A DNA stretch of 64,000 bases from a bacterium (GTDB lineage Bacteria; Patescibacteriota; Minisyncoccia; 2-02-FULL-40-12; IGHO2-01-FULL-4-A), in NCBI GenBank assembly GCA_030698885.1, contig JAUYLN010000038.1, positions 1 to 64,000 on the forward strand, written 5' to 3'. The notes beneath the pieces were generated by a model. It was given only the letters and a program-made list of their open reading frames with translations. It had not been told where the DNA came from and did not search any database. Below are positions 24,359 to 33,222 of this stretch, piece after piece; position 1 is the stretch's first letter; the number at the start of each line of letters is the position of its first letter. The position numbers and the translations under genes are program-made.

Positions 24359-25081
24359 TTATATCTTCTCAATCTCAACGGTAACAAACATCGAAATTTC
24401 CGGAAATATTCTAGAGACAATGTCATCAAACCTCCTTATCAGAGGATAGGCTATCGTAGGCAAAAATTGAAAATTAGACAGTCCGCCAGAAAATAAATAT
24501 TTAAAAGGCGAATGATAATAAATTTTAATTATTTTTAGGTGCGGAAATCTTTTCTCAAAAATCTTCCTATCTCTTACAAACAATATCCACGGGAGGGCAA
24601 TATTGGAATCAGACATTCTTCCTTCACCCTCTATTCTCCATCCTGCTTTTGGATCAAATTTTTCTTTGTGAATATATTTATAAATAATTCTGCCCCACAT
24701 AGAATTAATCGGTTCTATCATAATAATCTTTCCGCCAATCTTCAAAGATCTTTCCATTTCCTGAATAGCTTTTTCTGAATTTTTAATATGGTGCAACACA
24801 TTTAACATAAAAAAGGCCGATACGCTATCCGCCGAATATGGAATCTCAGTGGCCGGAAAAATTTTATCAATACCCGGAGCCTCCAACAAATCGGATGTTA
24901 TGACATCGGGAATAATTTCTTTCAGAAACCCGCCTCCCGAACCAAGCTCTATACAAAGTCCCCCGGGAACACTGCTTGCCTTAAAATGATTATAAAAATC
25001 AATATATACTTTATTTAAAATGTCTTTTTGTTTAATTCTATTTTTGTGTAAAAATAATGCTTCTTTTGTGTCCTGATTCAT
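24359..25081 (-). CDS. SAM-dependent methyltransferase
   Basis: 240 aa, class I fold. The SAM-binding motif I is CIELGSGGGFLKEI; VSAFFMLNVLHHI and SLKIGGKIIMIEP follow in the usual order. The start is taken at ATG 25079-25081 (MNQDTKEAL); the longer ORF would begin at TTG overlapping the upstream gene. The substrate is probably a sugar of the surface glycan, judged from context only. Confidence 0.75.
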   Translation of the reverse strand: MNQDTKEALFLHKNRIKQKDILNKVYIDFYNHFKASSVPGGLCIELGSGGGFLKEIIPDVITSDLLEAPGIDKIFPATEIPYSADSVSAFFMLNVLHHIKNSEKAIQEMERSLKIGGKIIMIEPINSMWGRIIYKYIHKEKFDPKAGWRIEGEGRMSDSNIALPWILFVRDRKIFEKRFPHLKIIKIYYHSPFKYLFSGGLSNFQFLPTIAYPLIRRFDDIVSRIFPEISMFVTVEIEKI

Positions 25082-25094
25082 ATATGGATGTTTT

Positions 25095-25853
25095 TTAGAA
25101 CAATTTTTTTGCCACAAACATTATCTTCCAGTCTTTTTCTGTCGCTTTTTGCTCTGGCCTAAGCAACGGCGAGCTCCATAACAATTCTAATCCTGCCTGC
25201 TTTAAGGATCGCCCGATCTGTAGGGGCGTCCAGAGTTTCTGACTGATTATAAATTTATCTTCTTTAATTAATTTGCCTTTTGTTACTTTAATATTATAGG
25301 AGAGTTTAGTCTTTTTATTAATAAAGCTGGTCCTGGGTATTATTTCAAGTTCTATCAACTCTCCTTTTCGCTTCATATGTATTTGTTTCTTTTTAGGCGG
25401 ATCCTTCATGGCCGCCACTCCATTCCATGAATCAAATATAAATACCCCTCCCGGCTCTAAACGACTGCTGACGCCCTTCATAAAAGAGAGCAGCTCGTTT
25501 GTATGCTGTATATAGGTTACTACATTAAACATGGCAACGGCTAAATCGAATTTTTTTAAATCCAACTGCTCTACTTTCTTTTCAAGAACAATCACATTCT
25601 TCAGTTTCTTCTGTTTTATTTTATTTTTAGCCAAAGCGGTCATACTCGGATCTATATCAATGGCCAAAACATCCACGGCCTTCCGGGCTAATTCCACGGT
25701 ATGATTTCCGGTTCCGCAGCCAATTTCCAGAATATGCCCGGGAAAACCCGGACCAAATTTTTTTCCCAATGATAAAATAATATCTACTTCGGCAGAATAA
25801 TTTTTATCTTGAAAAAATATGTCATAAAAATCATAAAAAAGTCGGCTACTCAT
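25095..25853 (-). CDS. SAM-dependent methyltransferase
   Basis: 252 aa, class I fold: HILEIGCGTGNHTVELA (motif I, about residues 41-57), VLAIDIDPSMTALA, FDLAVAMFNVVTYI and LEPGGVFIFDSWNG. The C-terminal half is beta-rich, as in small-molecule methyltransferases that modify sugars or amino groups. ATG start; it overlaps the end of the upstream aminotransferase gene by 8 bp, which indicates an operon. Confidence 0.78.
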   Translation of the reverse strand: MSSRLFYDFYDIFFQDKNYSAEVDIILSLGKKFGPGFPGHILEIGCGTGNHTVELARKAVDVLAIDIDPSMTALAKNKIKQKKLKNVIVLEKKVEQLDLKKFDLAVAMFNVVTYIQHTNELLSFMKGVSSRLEPGGVFIFDSWNGVAAMKDPPKKKQIHMKRKGELIELEIIPRTSFINKKTKLSYNIKVTKGKLIKEDKFIISQKLWTPLQIGRSLKQAGLELLWSSPLLRPEQKATEKDWKIMFVAKKLF

Positions 25854-26949
25854 AAAAATCTTTTATCGTATCGCAAACATAAAGAATTTGCCTATCAGTT
25901 AAAGTCGGGAAAATTGGCAAACAGATTCCATGCTCATAACCATATATGGCATTTTGGAAATATTTATCATCCTGGTCTTTACGTCCCTTTTGAAGATATT
26001 TAAAATAAGGCTGCCTGTGCAAAGGATAAAAGAAAGTTCTTGATTCTATTCCTTTCTCTCTCATAAAAGACATCAACTCATGGGCCTTATCAACTAATAT
26101 GCAGACCCTGAAAGGAATCATTTCTACCCCTGCGTCTGGCTCAAAAAAGGTTATTTCAGATAGTTTAGCAAGCTGCTTTTTATAAATTGATAATATTCTA
26201 TTTTTTATTTTTTTAATTTCAGGTAACTTTCTAAGCTGAACAAGCCCTATTGCTGAGTGGATATCAGTAATTCTGAAATTATAGCCAATTTGGGGATGGA
26301 TAAATGATCCCCTGTCTATTCTGCCCTGATTTCTAAGAAAAAGCAGTTTTTGGTAAAGTTTTTCATCATTTGTAATAACATATCCACCCTCAACGGTACT
26401 TACAGTTTTATCAGCAAAAAATGAAAAACACCCAACCTCACCAAAGGTACCCGCGTGCTTACCATCTCTATGAACGCCGACAGCCTGGCAAGCGTCTTCA
26501 ATAATTTTTAACTTATGCCTCTTGGCAAATCTTACAACAGACTTCATGTCGGCAATTGTTCCATAAATATGAACGGGCATTATTGCCTTGGTCTTTTTAT
26601 TAACTAATCTATCGGCATTTTTTAAATCTATCTGGAAATTTTTTCTATTAACATCAACAAAAACAGGCTTGGCTCCTGTCATTTCCACAGAAGTGGCGGA
26701 AGCATAAAAGGTAAAGTCCGGTACAATAACTTCATCGCCCGGACCAATATCCAACGCCCTTAGTCCTAAATACAAAGCCAGGGTGCCATTTGGAGCAAAG
26801 ACCCCAAAACGTGCTTTGGTTAATTTTAAAAGTTTTTCATTAAATTGTTTGGTTTTAGGCCCTTCTGTTAGCCAGTTTTCTTTAAAACAGGATTCTATTG
26901 CCTTATATTCTTCCTTGCCGAGCCAGGGCGACATTTGAGGAACTTTCAT
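25846..26949 (-). CDS. DegT/DnrJ/EryC1-type sugar aminotransferase
   Basis: 367 aa, PLP-dependent nucleotide-sugar aminotransferase. The PLP lysine is in CFSFFADKTVSTVEGGYV; other signatures are ARFGVFAPNGTLALYLGLRA, GDEVIVPDFTFYASA, VHIYGTIADMKSV and IIEDACQAVGV. It would transfer an amino group to a keto sugar (C3 or C4). Its neighbours on the same strand are two methyltransferases, so an N- or O-methylated amino sugar is a possible product. Confidence 0.88.
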   Translation of the reverse strand: MKVPQMSPWLGKEEYKAIESCFKENWLTEGPKTKQFNEKLLKLTKARFGVFAPNGTLALYLGLRALDIGPGDEVIVPDFTFYASATSVEMTGAKPVFVDVNRKNFQIDLKNADRLVNKKTKAIMPVHIYGTIADMKSVVRFAKRHKLKIIEDACQAVGVHRDGKHAGTFGEVGCFSFFADKTVSTVEGGYVITNDEKLYQKLLFLRNQGRIDRGSFIHPQIGYNFRITDIHSAIGLVQLRKLPEIKKIKNRILSIYKKQLAKLSEITFFEPDAGVEMIPFRVCILVDKAHELMSFMREKGIESRTFFYPLHRQPYFKYLQKGRKDQDDKYFQNAIYGYEHGICLPIFPTLTDRQILYVCDTIKDFYE

Positions 26950-26964
26950 GACTTAGAGTTTAAA

Positions 26965-28200
26965 TCAATGTTTTCTAAAAATCAAATAACCTTTGATGGC
27001 CATTTTTATTAAATAAAATCCATGTTTAAAAACTTTACTTTTTGAAGAACCATAAACTCTAGGATAATAACGCATCGGAATTTCCCCGAATTTTAAACCC
27101 ATTCTTGCCGCACCATATAAAAGCTCGAAGTCGCCAAAAGGATCCTGAAAACCCAAAAAACCCCAATGCTCAGAAAGGATATCAAAATCTTTTTTTGAAA
27201 TTGCCTTTATTCCCGATAAAACATCCGTCGTTCTCTGTCCCAAAAAAAATGAGAACCATTTTGCAAAAAAGATATTGCCTAACTTATTTGGCAGCGGCAT
27301 TGTTTCTGCGACTAGAGGATAAACGAATCGGCTTCCCTCTATAAATTCAAAACGACCAGCCCTCATAGTATCATAAAAATATTTAAGGTCATCGGGATCC
27401 GACGTGCCGTCGCCTTCATATAAAATAATCAGGTCTTTTTTTGCATCTTTAAATCCGGCTCTAATTGCATCGCCCTGCCCCTCTCCCGGTTGTCCAATTA
27501 ATCTGATATTCTTATCCGGATATTTTTTTATAATCCTTTCAACCTCCTGTTTTGTGCCATCACTTGAATGTCCCTCTATGAAGAGGACCTCCTGGTCTAC
27601 GCAAACCAACGGTAATGTTTTAATAATTTTTTCAATATTTTCTTTTTCATTCCTGACAGTAATACAGATGGATAAACTCTTGTGTGTATCCTCAAAAAAT
27701 CCTGATGAAGGGCGTGCCAGAATGAATTGGTCTAATTTAAAAAAATCAAAAAATGGCAAAAGAGTACCAATCCAATTTATTAAAGGTCCTAAACCAAAAG
27801 CAAACACCGGACAAAGCGTCCTCTTAAATATCCTGGTCACTTCAAAGCCGCAACTGGAAAAATATATTGAAATATCCCCGATTGACAGCCAATTTTGCCT
27901 ACTCTCTTTCCGTTTAAGGTGCAAACTTTCGGATAGATTTATTATCCATTGCCACAGATAATTCCGCTGATAGATTAAAATTCTAGTTTGAGAATGACAA
28001 TATTTATTTAAATTAGAGATTAGCCCCATCAAATCACTGCTTCTTTCCATGGCTCTGTCTAAAAAAATATAATCAAATTTTTGATTATATTTTTCAGGAG
28101 GAATATTATTATCCCTAAGAGTGAGCACTGTTTTGCCAGGATAAATAATAAAAGCCAAAGCATTCTTAATCCCTTTTTTATAGTATTTATTACTTAGCAT
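26965..28200 (-). CDS. Family 2 glycosyltransferase with N-terminal methyltransferase-like remnant
   Basis: 411 aa. The C-terminal 240 residues are a GT2 (dolichyl-phosphate-mannose-synthase-like) domain: SICITVRNEKENIEKIIKTL, EGHSSDGTKQEVE, LIILYEGDGTSDPDDL (DxD-like), and a C-terminal GEIPMRYYPRVYGSSK. The first 165 residues look like the second half of a class I methyltransferase (FDYIFLDRAMERSSDLMGLI, then WLSIGDISIYFSSCGFEV) with no SAM motif I. The fusion may therefore be enzymatically single-function. Confidence 0.75.
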   Translation of the reverse strand: MLSNKYYKKGIKNALAFIIYPGKTVLTLRDNNIPPEKYNQKFDYIFLDRAMERSSDLMGLISNLNKYCHSQTRILIYQRNYLWQWIINLSESLHLKRKESRQNWLSIGDISIYFSSCGFEVTRIFKRTLCPVFAFGLGPLINWIGTLLPFFDFFKLDQFILARPSSGFFEDTHKSLSICITVRNEKENIEKIIKTLPLVCVDQEVLFIEGHSSDGTKQEVERIIKKYPDKNIRLIGQPGEGQGDAIRAGFKDAKKDLIILYEGDGTSDPDDLKYFYDTMRAGRFEFIEGSRFVYPLVAETMPLPNKLGNIFFAKWFSFFLGQRTTDVLSGIKAISKKDFDILSEHWGFLGFQDPFGDFELLYGAARMGLKFGEIPMRYYPRVYGSSKSKVFKHGFYLIKMAIKGYLIFRKH

Positions 28201-28208
28201 AAATATTT

Positions 28209-29153
28209 TTATCTATTCTTGATATACCAATCTATAGTTTTTTGAAGGCCTTCTCTAAAATCCGTCCTGGCCTTGAAATCAAATTCTTTTTTTGCACGGC
28301 TGGTATCCAGCATCCTGCGTGGCTGTCCATCGGGTTTATCCTTATTCCATATGACTTTTCCCTTATAACCGGCCAGCTGACATATTAACCTTACCAAGTT
28401 CCTTATAGATATCTCCGCCCCTGAACCCAAATTTATCGGTTCATTTCCATTATAACTATCTACGGCCATAATTATACCCTCCGCGGCATCTTCAACATAT
28501 AAGAATTCTCTAGTAGCCCTGCCCATGCCCCAAACTTCTACACTTTTTTGTTTTTTTCTTTTGGCTTCAAAAATCTTATGTATAAGCGCCGGAATCACGT
28601 GAGATACGGCCGGATCAAATTTATCACCCGGACCATATAGATTTACCGGCAATAAATAGATGGCGTTAAAGTTATACTGCTGACGATAGGCCTGGGCTTG
28701 TACCAGAAGCATTTTTTTTGCCAAACCATATGGAGCATTAGTTTCTTCAGGATAGCCATTCCATAAATTCTCTTCCCTAAATGGTATCGGGGTAAATTTA
28801 GGATAAGCACAAATAGTTCCAATAGCTACAAATTTTTTAACTCCGGCTAATCTGGCAGCTTCCATAAGCTGCGCTCCAATTATTATGTTATCATAAAATA
28901 ATTCGCCCGGTTTAGCACGGTTAAAACCTATCCCGCCAACCTTGGCTGCCAAATGAATTACAATATCTTGACCCTTAACGACTTTCTGACAATTTTCTAA
29001 TTTTCTTAGGTCATATTTTTTAGAACGTGGAACAAAAATATTCTTTTTCGGAACCCCCCTCTTTTGAAGCCTCTCCACCACAAAAGAGCCCAGGAAGCCC
29101 GACCCTCCGGTTACAAGAATTTTATTTCTTTTAATATCCGGTCCATTTCTCAT
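28209..29153 (-). CDS. fcl: GDP-L-fucose synthase-like epimerase/reductase
   Basis: 314 aa, extended [60 protein letters not shown], catalytic Tyr/Lys in [10 protein letters not shown], and [20 protein letters not shown] are the GDP-fucose synthase set. It uses the gmd product to make GDP-L-fucose or a related sugar. ATG at 29151-29153. Confidence 0.9.
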   Translation of the reverse strand: MRNGPDIKRNKILVTGGSGFLGSFVVERLQKRGVPKKNIFVPRSKKYDLRKLENCQKVVKGQDIVIHLAAKVGGIGFNRAKPGELFYDNIIIGAQLMEAARLAGVKKFVAIGTICAYPKFTPIPFREENLWNGYPEETNAPYGLAKKMLLVQAQAYRQQYNFNAIYLLPVNLYGPGDKFDPAVSHVIPALIHKIFEAKRKKQKSVEVWGMGRATREFLYVEDAAEGIIMAVDSYNGNEPINLGSGAEISIRNLVRLICQLAGYKGKVIWNKDKPDGQPRRMLDTSRAKKEFDFKARTDFREGLQKTIDWYIKNR

Positions 29154-29368
29154 ACATGGACATTATCAAGAAAAATAAAAATAATCAAAACAATTTATAA
29201 ATAAAATATTGGGGGGAACCCCTTTTAAACATTTCGGGGTTTTTATTTTTACCCCTGCCAAAAAACAAGATTAAACTTTAAACATCAGCACCTGTTGATA
29301 ACTTGCCCTGCGATATGGCGAGGCTATGGAATTTGCAATAAAGACAGATATAAACTAGATTCAATAAT
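29154..29368. other. Divergent spacer between fcl and a glycosyltransferase gene
   Basis: No ORF. A plus-strand hairpin ACCCC/GGGGT with a long loop (about 29218-29240) is followed by TTTTATTTTT and could terminate or attenuate transcription into the gene at 29369. The rest is AT-rich, as expected for back-to-back promoters. Confidence 0.45.
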
Positions 29369-30505
29369 ATGCGCATATGCTATTTCAATCTCACCGAGAA
29401 AATCCATACCCGAGATGTCATATATCTTAACGGGCTCAAAAAGCTAGGGGTAGACCCCGTTAGAAGTCGCGCTCATGCTGAAGGCATGAGTCCAGAGGAC
29501 CGCGGCGCGGCTACTTCTAACGGGGTAGAAATAATAGATTGCCGGGATTGGACACCGGGAATAAAAAAGTTTTGGAATTTATATAAAAAACATCGTGCCC
29601 TAAAGAATAATTATGATTTATTATTCATAGGTTTTTCGGGTCATATTCTGGTTCCTTTTGCCAAACTAATATCAGATAAAAAAATTGTTTTTGATGCCTT
29701 GGGCTCTCTATATGACGGAATAATAATGTCCCGCAAAAAATACGGATTTCTAGGCTGGAGAATATTATACGTATGGCTGGTGGATTGGCTGGCATTTAAC
29801 CTGGCCGACATATCGCTTGTTGATACTAACACCAGAAAAAAATTCATTTCCGACAAGTTTTTTATACCCGAACGAAAACTTATCCGATTATGGACCGGTG
29901 TAGATGACACAGTTTTTATATATAATCCTGACATAAAAAAACTACCCCCATTCACAGTTCTATTCCGGGGCGCATTAATGCCGGAATCGGGAATTGAATA
30001 TATGCTAGAGGCCGCAAAAATTTTAGAAAAAGAGCCTGTGCAATTTAGAATAATGGGTTCCGGATATTTAGCGCCGTTAGTTGAAAAAATGATAAAAGAC
30101 TTAGATTTAAAAAATGTAGAATGGCTCACTCAACGTTTTTCCTGGGAAGAGATGACCGGCAAGATGCAAGAATGCCATTTAAGTCTCGGCCAGCTATCTG
30201 ACCACAAACGGCAAGAGTTCCATGTTCCGTTTAAAACTATGGAAAGCATGGCCCTGCATATTCCTTATATGATAACCAGCAACTCATACGGCATCATGGA
30301 ATTCCTCAAAGATAACGAGACCTGCCTTACGGTAAAACCGGCTAGCGCTGATGATTTAGCAAAAAAAATACTTTGGGCAAAAAATAATCCCGATCAGCTG
30401 AATCAGGTTGCGGAAAATGCCCATGCTCTATTTAAAACAAACTTTACCACCGATGTTTTGGCTCGTGAGCTAAATAAAATCTTATCCTCTCTTCTTCATT
30501 CTTAA
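29369..30505 (+). CDS. GT-B glycosyltransferase (family 4-like) with in-frame repeat insert
   Basis: 378 aa. The C-terminal half has the GT-B donor site pattern: LPPFTVLFRGALMPESGIEY, FRIMGSGYLAPLVEKMI and VPFKTMESMALHIPYMITSN. Residues about 28-52 (DPVRSRAHAEGMSPEDRGAA, then TSNGV) are encoded by a 75-bp palindromic insert flanked by the 8-bp direct repeat GGGGTAGA. Removing it joins LKKLGV to EIIDCRDW, the normal family reading. The 3' end overlaps the convergent gene at 30482-31426 by 24 bp. Confidence 0.85.
   Translation: MRICYFNLTEKIHTRDVIYLNGLKKLGVDPVRSRAHAEGMSPEDRGAATSNGVEIIDCRDWTPGIKKFWNLYKKHRALKNNYDLLFIGFSGHILVPFAKLISDKKIVFDALGSLYDGIIMSRKKYGFLGWRILYVWLVDWLAFNLADISLVDTNTRKKFISDKFFIPERKLIRLWTGVDDTVFIYNPDIKKLPPFTVLFRGALMPESGIEYMLEAAKILEKEPVQFRIMGSGYLAPLVEKMIKDLDLKNVEWLTQRFSWEEMTGKMQECHLSLGQLSDHKRQEFHVPFKTMESMALHIPYMITSNSYGIMEFLKDNETCLTVKPASADDLAKKILWAKNNPDQLNQVAENAHALFKTNFTTDVLARELNKILSSLLHS
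29447..29529. mobile_element. Palindromic element inserted in frame in a glycosyltransferase gene
   Basis: Perfect 14-bp arms ACCCCGTTAGAAGT (29454-29467) and complement (29513-29526), an inner CGCGC/GCGCG pairing, and two small hairpins (TCATGC/GCATGA and GTCC/GGAC) give a cloverleaf-like fold. GGGGTAGA occurs at both ends (29447-29454, 29522-29529), so the net insertion is 75 bp, or 25 codons. Confidence 0.8.
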
Positions 30506-31426
30506 GAAATAAGCAACTGTTCTTTTTAGGCCTTCGTCCAGACTGACTTCAGGCTGCCAGCCAAGCTCTTTCTTGGCTTTTTTATTTGAAACGCAAAATC
30601 TTAATATTTCTCCCGGCCTTGAATTATAATATGCCGGCTTGGCATCAGGTTTTTTTAATAACTTAGCTATCTTGCTATGTAATTCGTTTAGGGTAGTTTC
30701 TTTAGCTGAACCCAGATTAATTACCGGAACATTTCCTTTAGTCTCTAAACCAAGGGCAACGATATTGGCTTTTATATTATCTTCAACATATATATAATCA
30801 CGAGTTATATTGCCGTCACCAAACATTTCTACAGCCAGCCCAGAATCTATTTTTCTGATATAGTCAGCCATTGCTCCCCTAACCTGTCGCGGACCATAAG
30901 TTGTTGCATAACGCAATATTACGCAAGATATCCCATAGGTCTTATTGAAATATCGTAAATAATTCTCTGCTGTTAATTTTGATACCACATATGGCGATAC
31001 CGGCTGCGACTCATGCTCCTCTGTCACCGGCAGCATCCTGGACGGATAATTTCCATAAACAAAGGCCGATGATGCCATTATTATTTTTTTAACTCCATAC
31101 TTAACAGCATTATTGAAAATATTCAAAGAACCGGTGATGCTCCCGGCATCAAACATAGGGTCTTCAACTGACTTAGGTACATTAGTGTTAAATGCAAGAT
31201 GATATATTATTTCCGGTTTTTCTTTTTTAAATACATTATCTATCTCCGGACTATTCATATCTAAGTTATAAAATTTTGCCCTGGGATTAATATTTTCTTT
31301 TAGGCCCGTTGAGAGATTATCAACAATAAAAACCCTAGCCCCCTGTTTAACTAGAGCATCCGCTAAATGACTGCCCAAAAACCCCGCCCCGCCGGTAACA
31401 AGAATTTTTTTATTTTTTATTTTCAT
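30482..31426 (-). CDS. NAD-dependent epimerase/dehydratase (UDP-glucose 4-epimerase-like)
   Basis: 314 aa, extended SDR with intact motifs: LVTGGAGFLGSHLADAL, VDNLSTG, ASSAFVYGN, catalytic Tyr/Lys in SPYVVSKLTAE, and YIYVEDNIKAN. The nucleotide-sugar substrate cannot be told from sequence; the UDP-hexose 4-epimerase branch fits best. A GATTCTAATATAC-type repeat tract lies between its start and the next gene upstream. Confidence 0.85.
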   Translation of the reverse strand: MKIKNKKILVTGGAGFLGSHLADALVKQGARVFIVDNLSTGLKENINPRAKFYNLDMNSPEIDNVFKKEKPEIIYHLAFNTNVPKSVEDPMFDAGSITGSLNIFNNAVKYGVKKIIMASSAFVYGNYPSRMLPVTEEHESQPVSPYVVSKLTAENYLRYFNKTYGISCVILRYATTYGPRQVRGAMADYIRKIDSGLAVEMFGDGNITRDYIYVEDNIKANIVALGLETKGNVPVINLGSAKETTLNELHSKIAKLLKKPDAKPAYYNSRPGEILRFCVSNKKAKKELGWQPEVSLDEGLKRTVAYFLRMKKRG

Positions 31427-31433
31427 TCTGGTG

Positions 31434-31480
31434 CGATTCTAATATACAAATGCATACTAATTATACTAATGAACTTGTAG
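31434..31480. repeat. Single copy of the TAATATACNAATGCATACTAAT repeat end
   Basis: GCGATTCTAATATACAAATG followed by CATACTAATTATACTAATG closely matches the arm at 36106-36177 (in reverse complement). No clear second arm is present. Confidence 0.7.
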
Positions 31481-31492
31481 ATTTGCATAATA

Positions 31493-32386
31493 TTATCTAA
31501 TTTGTTTAAAAATCTTGTATACCCATGGGAATAACTCTCGTAGAAGATGTTTTCTAAATCCCCATATTAATGCCGGGGCTCTTAGGGGTAGAATCTTAGC
31601 TTTTTCAACTAAACTTATGTTAGGTGATTTGAAAAGTCGGGATATGGCCTTCACAACATGTTTTGCATTAGCATAATCATTGGTAAAAATTTTCTGATAA
31701 TCACCGGTATATCTTTTGGCATCAGGAACAAATGAAGAAGTCCTCACCCATAGAATATCGGGAACAGAGCAAAAACGGGTAAACAAAGAAGCTTCATACA
31801 TGATTATTTTGTCTGGCCCTAAAACCTTCGGCGAATTTTCCCAAAAAAGCTTTTTTAGTATCTCTGTCCTATAAAGACCCATGATAAAAAAGTGGGTCGG
31901 CGGATTTTTAAAAATTACCTCATTGAATGTTCTGTTTCGGCTGAATTTTGATACATCATTTGAGCCTTCATATCTAACCTCATTTGCTAAACTACCGTCT
32001 TCATGAACCTGCCTTAACGAACTCATGGCAATCCCGCATTCCTGATTTTTATCCAAGGCATCTCTTAGCTTAAGAACAAAATCCGGATGCCACCAGTCAT
32101 CATCGGAAGCAAACATAAAATATTCCCCCTCCGCCTTACTAACTACAAAATTAGAGTTGGCTATCAATCCGATGTTATGCGACTGCCTGAAATATTTTAC
32201 ACGACTATCTTTCTTTGCATAATCAAGGCAAATTTTTTCAGTATCATCTGAAGATGCATTGTCAGAAATTATCAACTCAAAATTTTTGTATGTCTGGGCG
32301 AGTAAAGAATCCACCGCCCTGACCAGTGTTGAAGCCCTGTTAAATGTGGGAAGACCGATGCTAATTAAATTACTTCGTTCGTTCAT
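31493..32386 (-). CDS. Family 2 glycosyltransferase
   Basis: 297 aa, GT-A fold: ISIGLPTFNRASTLVRAVDS at the N-terminus, FELIISDNASSDDTEKIC, the DxD motif in YFMFASDDDWWHPDF, and a C-terminal helical region. It transfers a sugar to a growing glycan. The start is ATG 32384-32386 (MNERSNLIS). The longer ORF begins inside a terminator hairpin whose T-run ends at this ATG. Confidence 0.85.
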   Translation of the reverse strand: MNERSNLISIGLPTFNRASTLVRAVDSLLAQTYKNFELIISDNASSDDTEKICLDYAKKDSRVKYFRQSHNIGLIANSNFVVSKAEGEYFMFASDDDWWHPDFVLKLRDALDKNQECGIAMSSLRQVHEDGSLANEVRYEGSNDVSKFSRNRTFNEVIFKNPPTHFFIMGLYRTEILKKLFWENSPKVLGPDKIIMYEASLFTRFCSVPDILWVRTSSFVPDAKRYTGDYQKIFTNDYANAKHVVKAISRLFKSPNISLVEKAKILPLRAPALIWGFRKHLLRELFPWVYKIFKQIR

Positions 32387-32420
32387 AAAATAAAATTCCG
32401 CCAATAAACTAAGGCGGAAT
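32387..32420 (-). terminator. Terminator ending at the start codon of a glycosyltransferase gene
   Basis: Minus strand ATTCCGCC-TTAGTTTATT-GGCGGAAT followed by TTTATTTT and the ATG. It lies between the formyltransferase stop (32428) and the ATG at 32386. Confidence 0.75.
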
Positions 32421-32427
32421 CGTTGAT

Positions 32428-33222
32428 TTAAAAATTAGGTCTTTCTGATAAAGTCACCTTAATATAAACCCTCTTGCCTTCGTGCAAAAAATAAGCATAG
32501 GATCTATTTTTAAAACTTCTGGACCGCAATTGATTAATTAGGTCTTTGCCTAAATATCTTTTTTTAATGTCTATAAAGTCGAGCCGCTCCACTTCTTTTG
32601 CAAAATGATGAGTACCATTTTTATTTTGAGAGATGGGTCTAATTTTATTTTTTTTTAAAGCCGGCCAAGTTTTGATAAATAACTTAATTATTTCATGCAA
32701 GCTAATATCATATAAACTACCTGCTATATCAGTATGCATCGCCCTGATTTCCTGTCTGGTAATTATTTTCCCCGTGTCTATTTTTTCATCTATATAGTGC
32801 AAAGAAACCCCATATTTTGATTCGTCATATAACGCCCAAACATGGGGATATTTTCCACGGTTATATGGCAAGTAACTATTATGAAAATTAATAACACCTG
32901 AAGGAAAGATGTCAATAAAATTTTTTTTAAGAACATGGCCAAACCATGCTGATATAGCTAGGCCAGGATTTAGTTTCGAGATTTTTTCCAAATAAACCGG
33001 ATCCCGCAATTGATCTGCATAGAAAATATTTTTCCTAACTAAACCACCTCTTAATAATACGCTCTTAATTTTACTCGAAAACCTCTCATTGCTCTTTGGA
33101 TGCAAAACTAGCGCAACAATTTTTTCCTTGCACTCACTAAGGTATTTTGCTACCTCTAGACCGACAAGGTCATTTGCAAGCAAAACTACTTTAGGACTTT
33201 TGGGTATGGGCTTTAGTTTCAT
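32428..33222 (-). CDS. Sugar N-formyltransferase-like protein
   Basis: 264 aa, related to methionyl-tRNA formyltransferase. The formyl-folate catalytic triad is visible: Asn and His in GVINFHNSYLPYNRGKYP and Asp in YIDEKIDTGKII. The short length and context fit the group that N-formylates nucleotide-linked 4-amino-4,6-dideoxy sugars (WbkC, VioF and QdtF types). The likely substrate is the product of the aminotransferase at 34004. The start overlaps the upstream gene by 4 bp. Confidence 0.85.
   Translation of the reverse strand: MKLKPIPKSPKVVLLANDLVGLEVAKYLSECKEKIVALVLHPKSNERFSSKIKSVLLRGGLVRKNIFYADQLRDPVYLEKISKLNPGLAISAWFGHVLKKNFIDIFPSGVINFHNSYLPYNRGKYPHVWALYDESKYGVSLHYIDEKIDTGKIITRQEIRAMHTDIAGSLYDISLHEIIKLFIKTWPALKKNKIRPISQNKNGTHHFAKEVERLDFIDIKKRYLGKDLINQLRSRSFKNRSYAYFLHEGKRVYIKVTLSERPNF

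Noticed and set aside
27404-27961. 185-codon plus-strand ORF inside the GT2 fusion gene
   Set aside because: Antisense to a recognisable glycosyltransferase domain; composition is that of a shadow frame.
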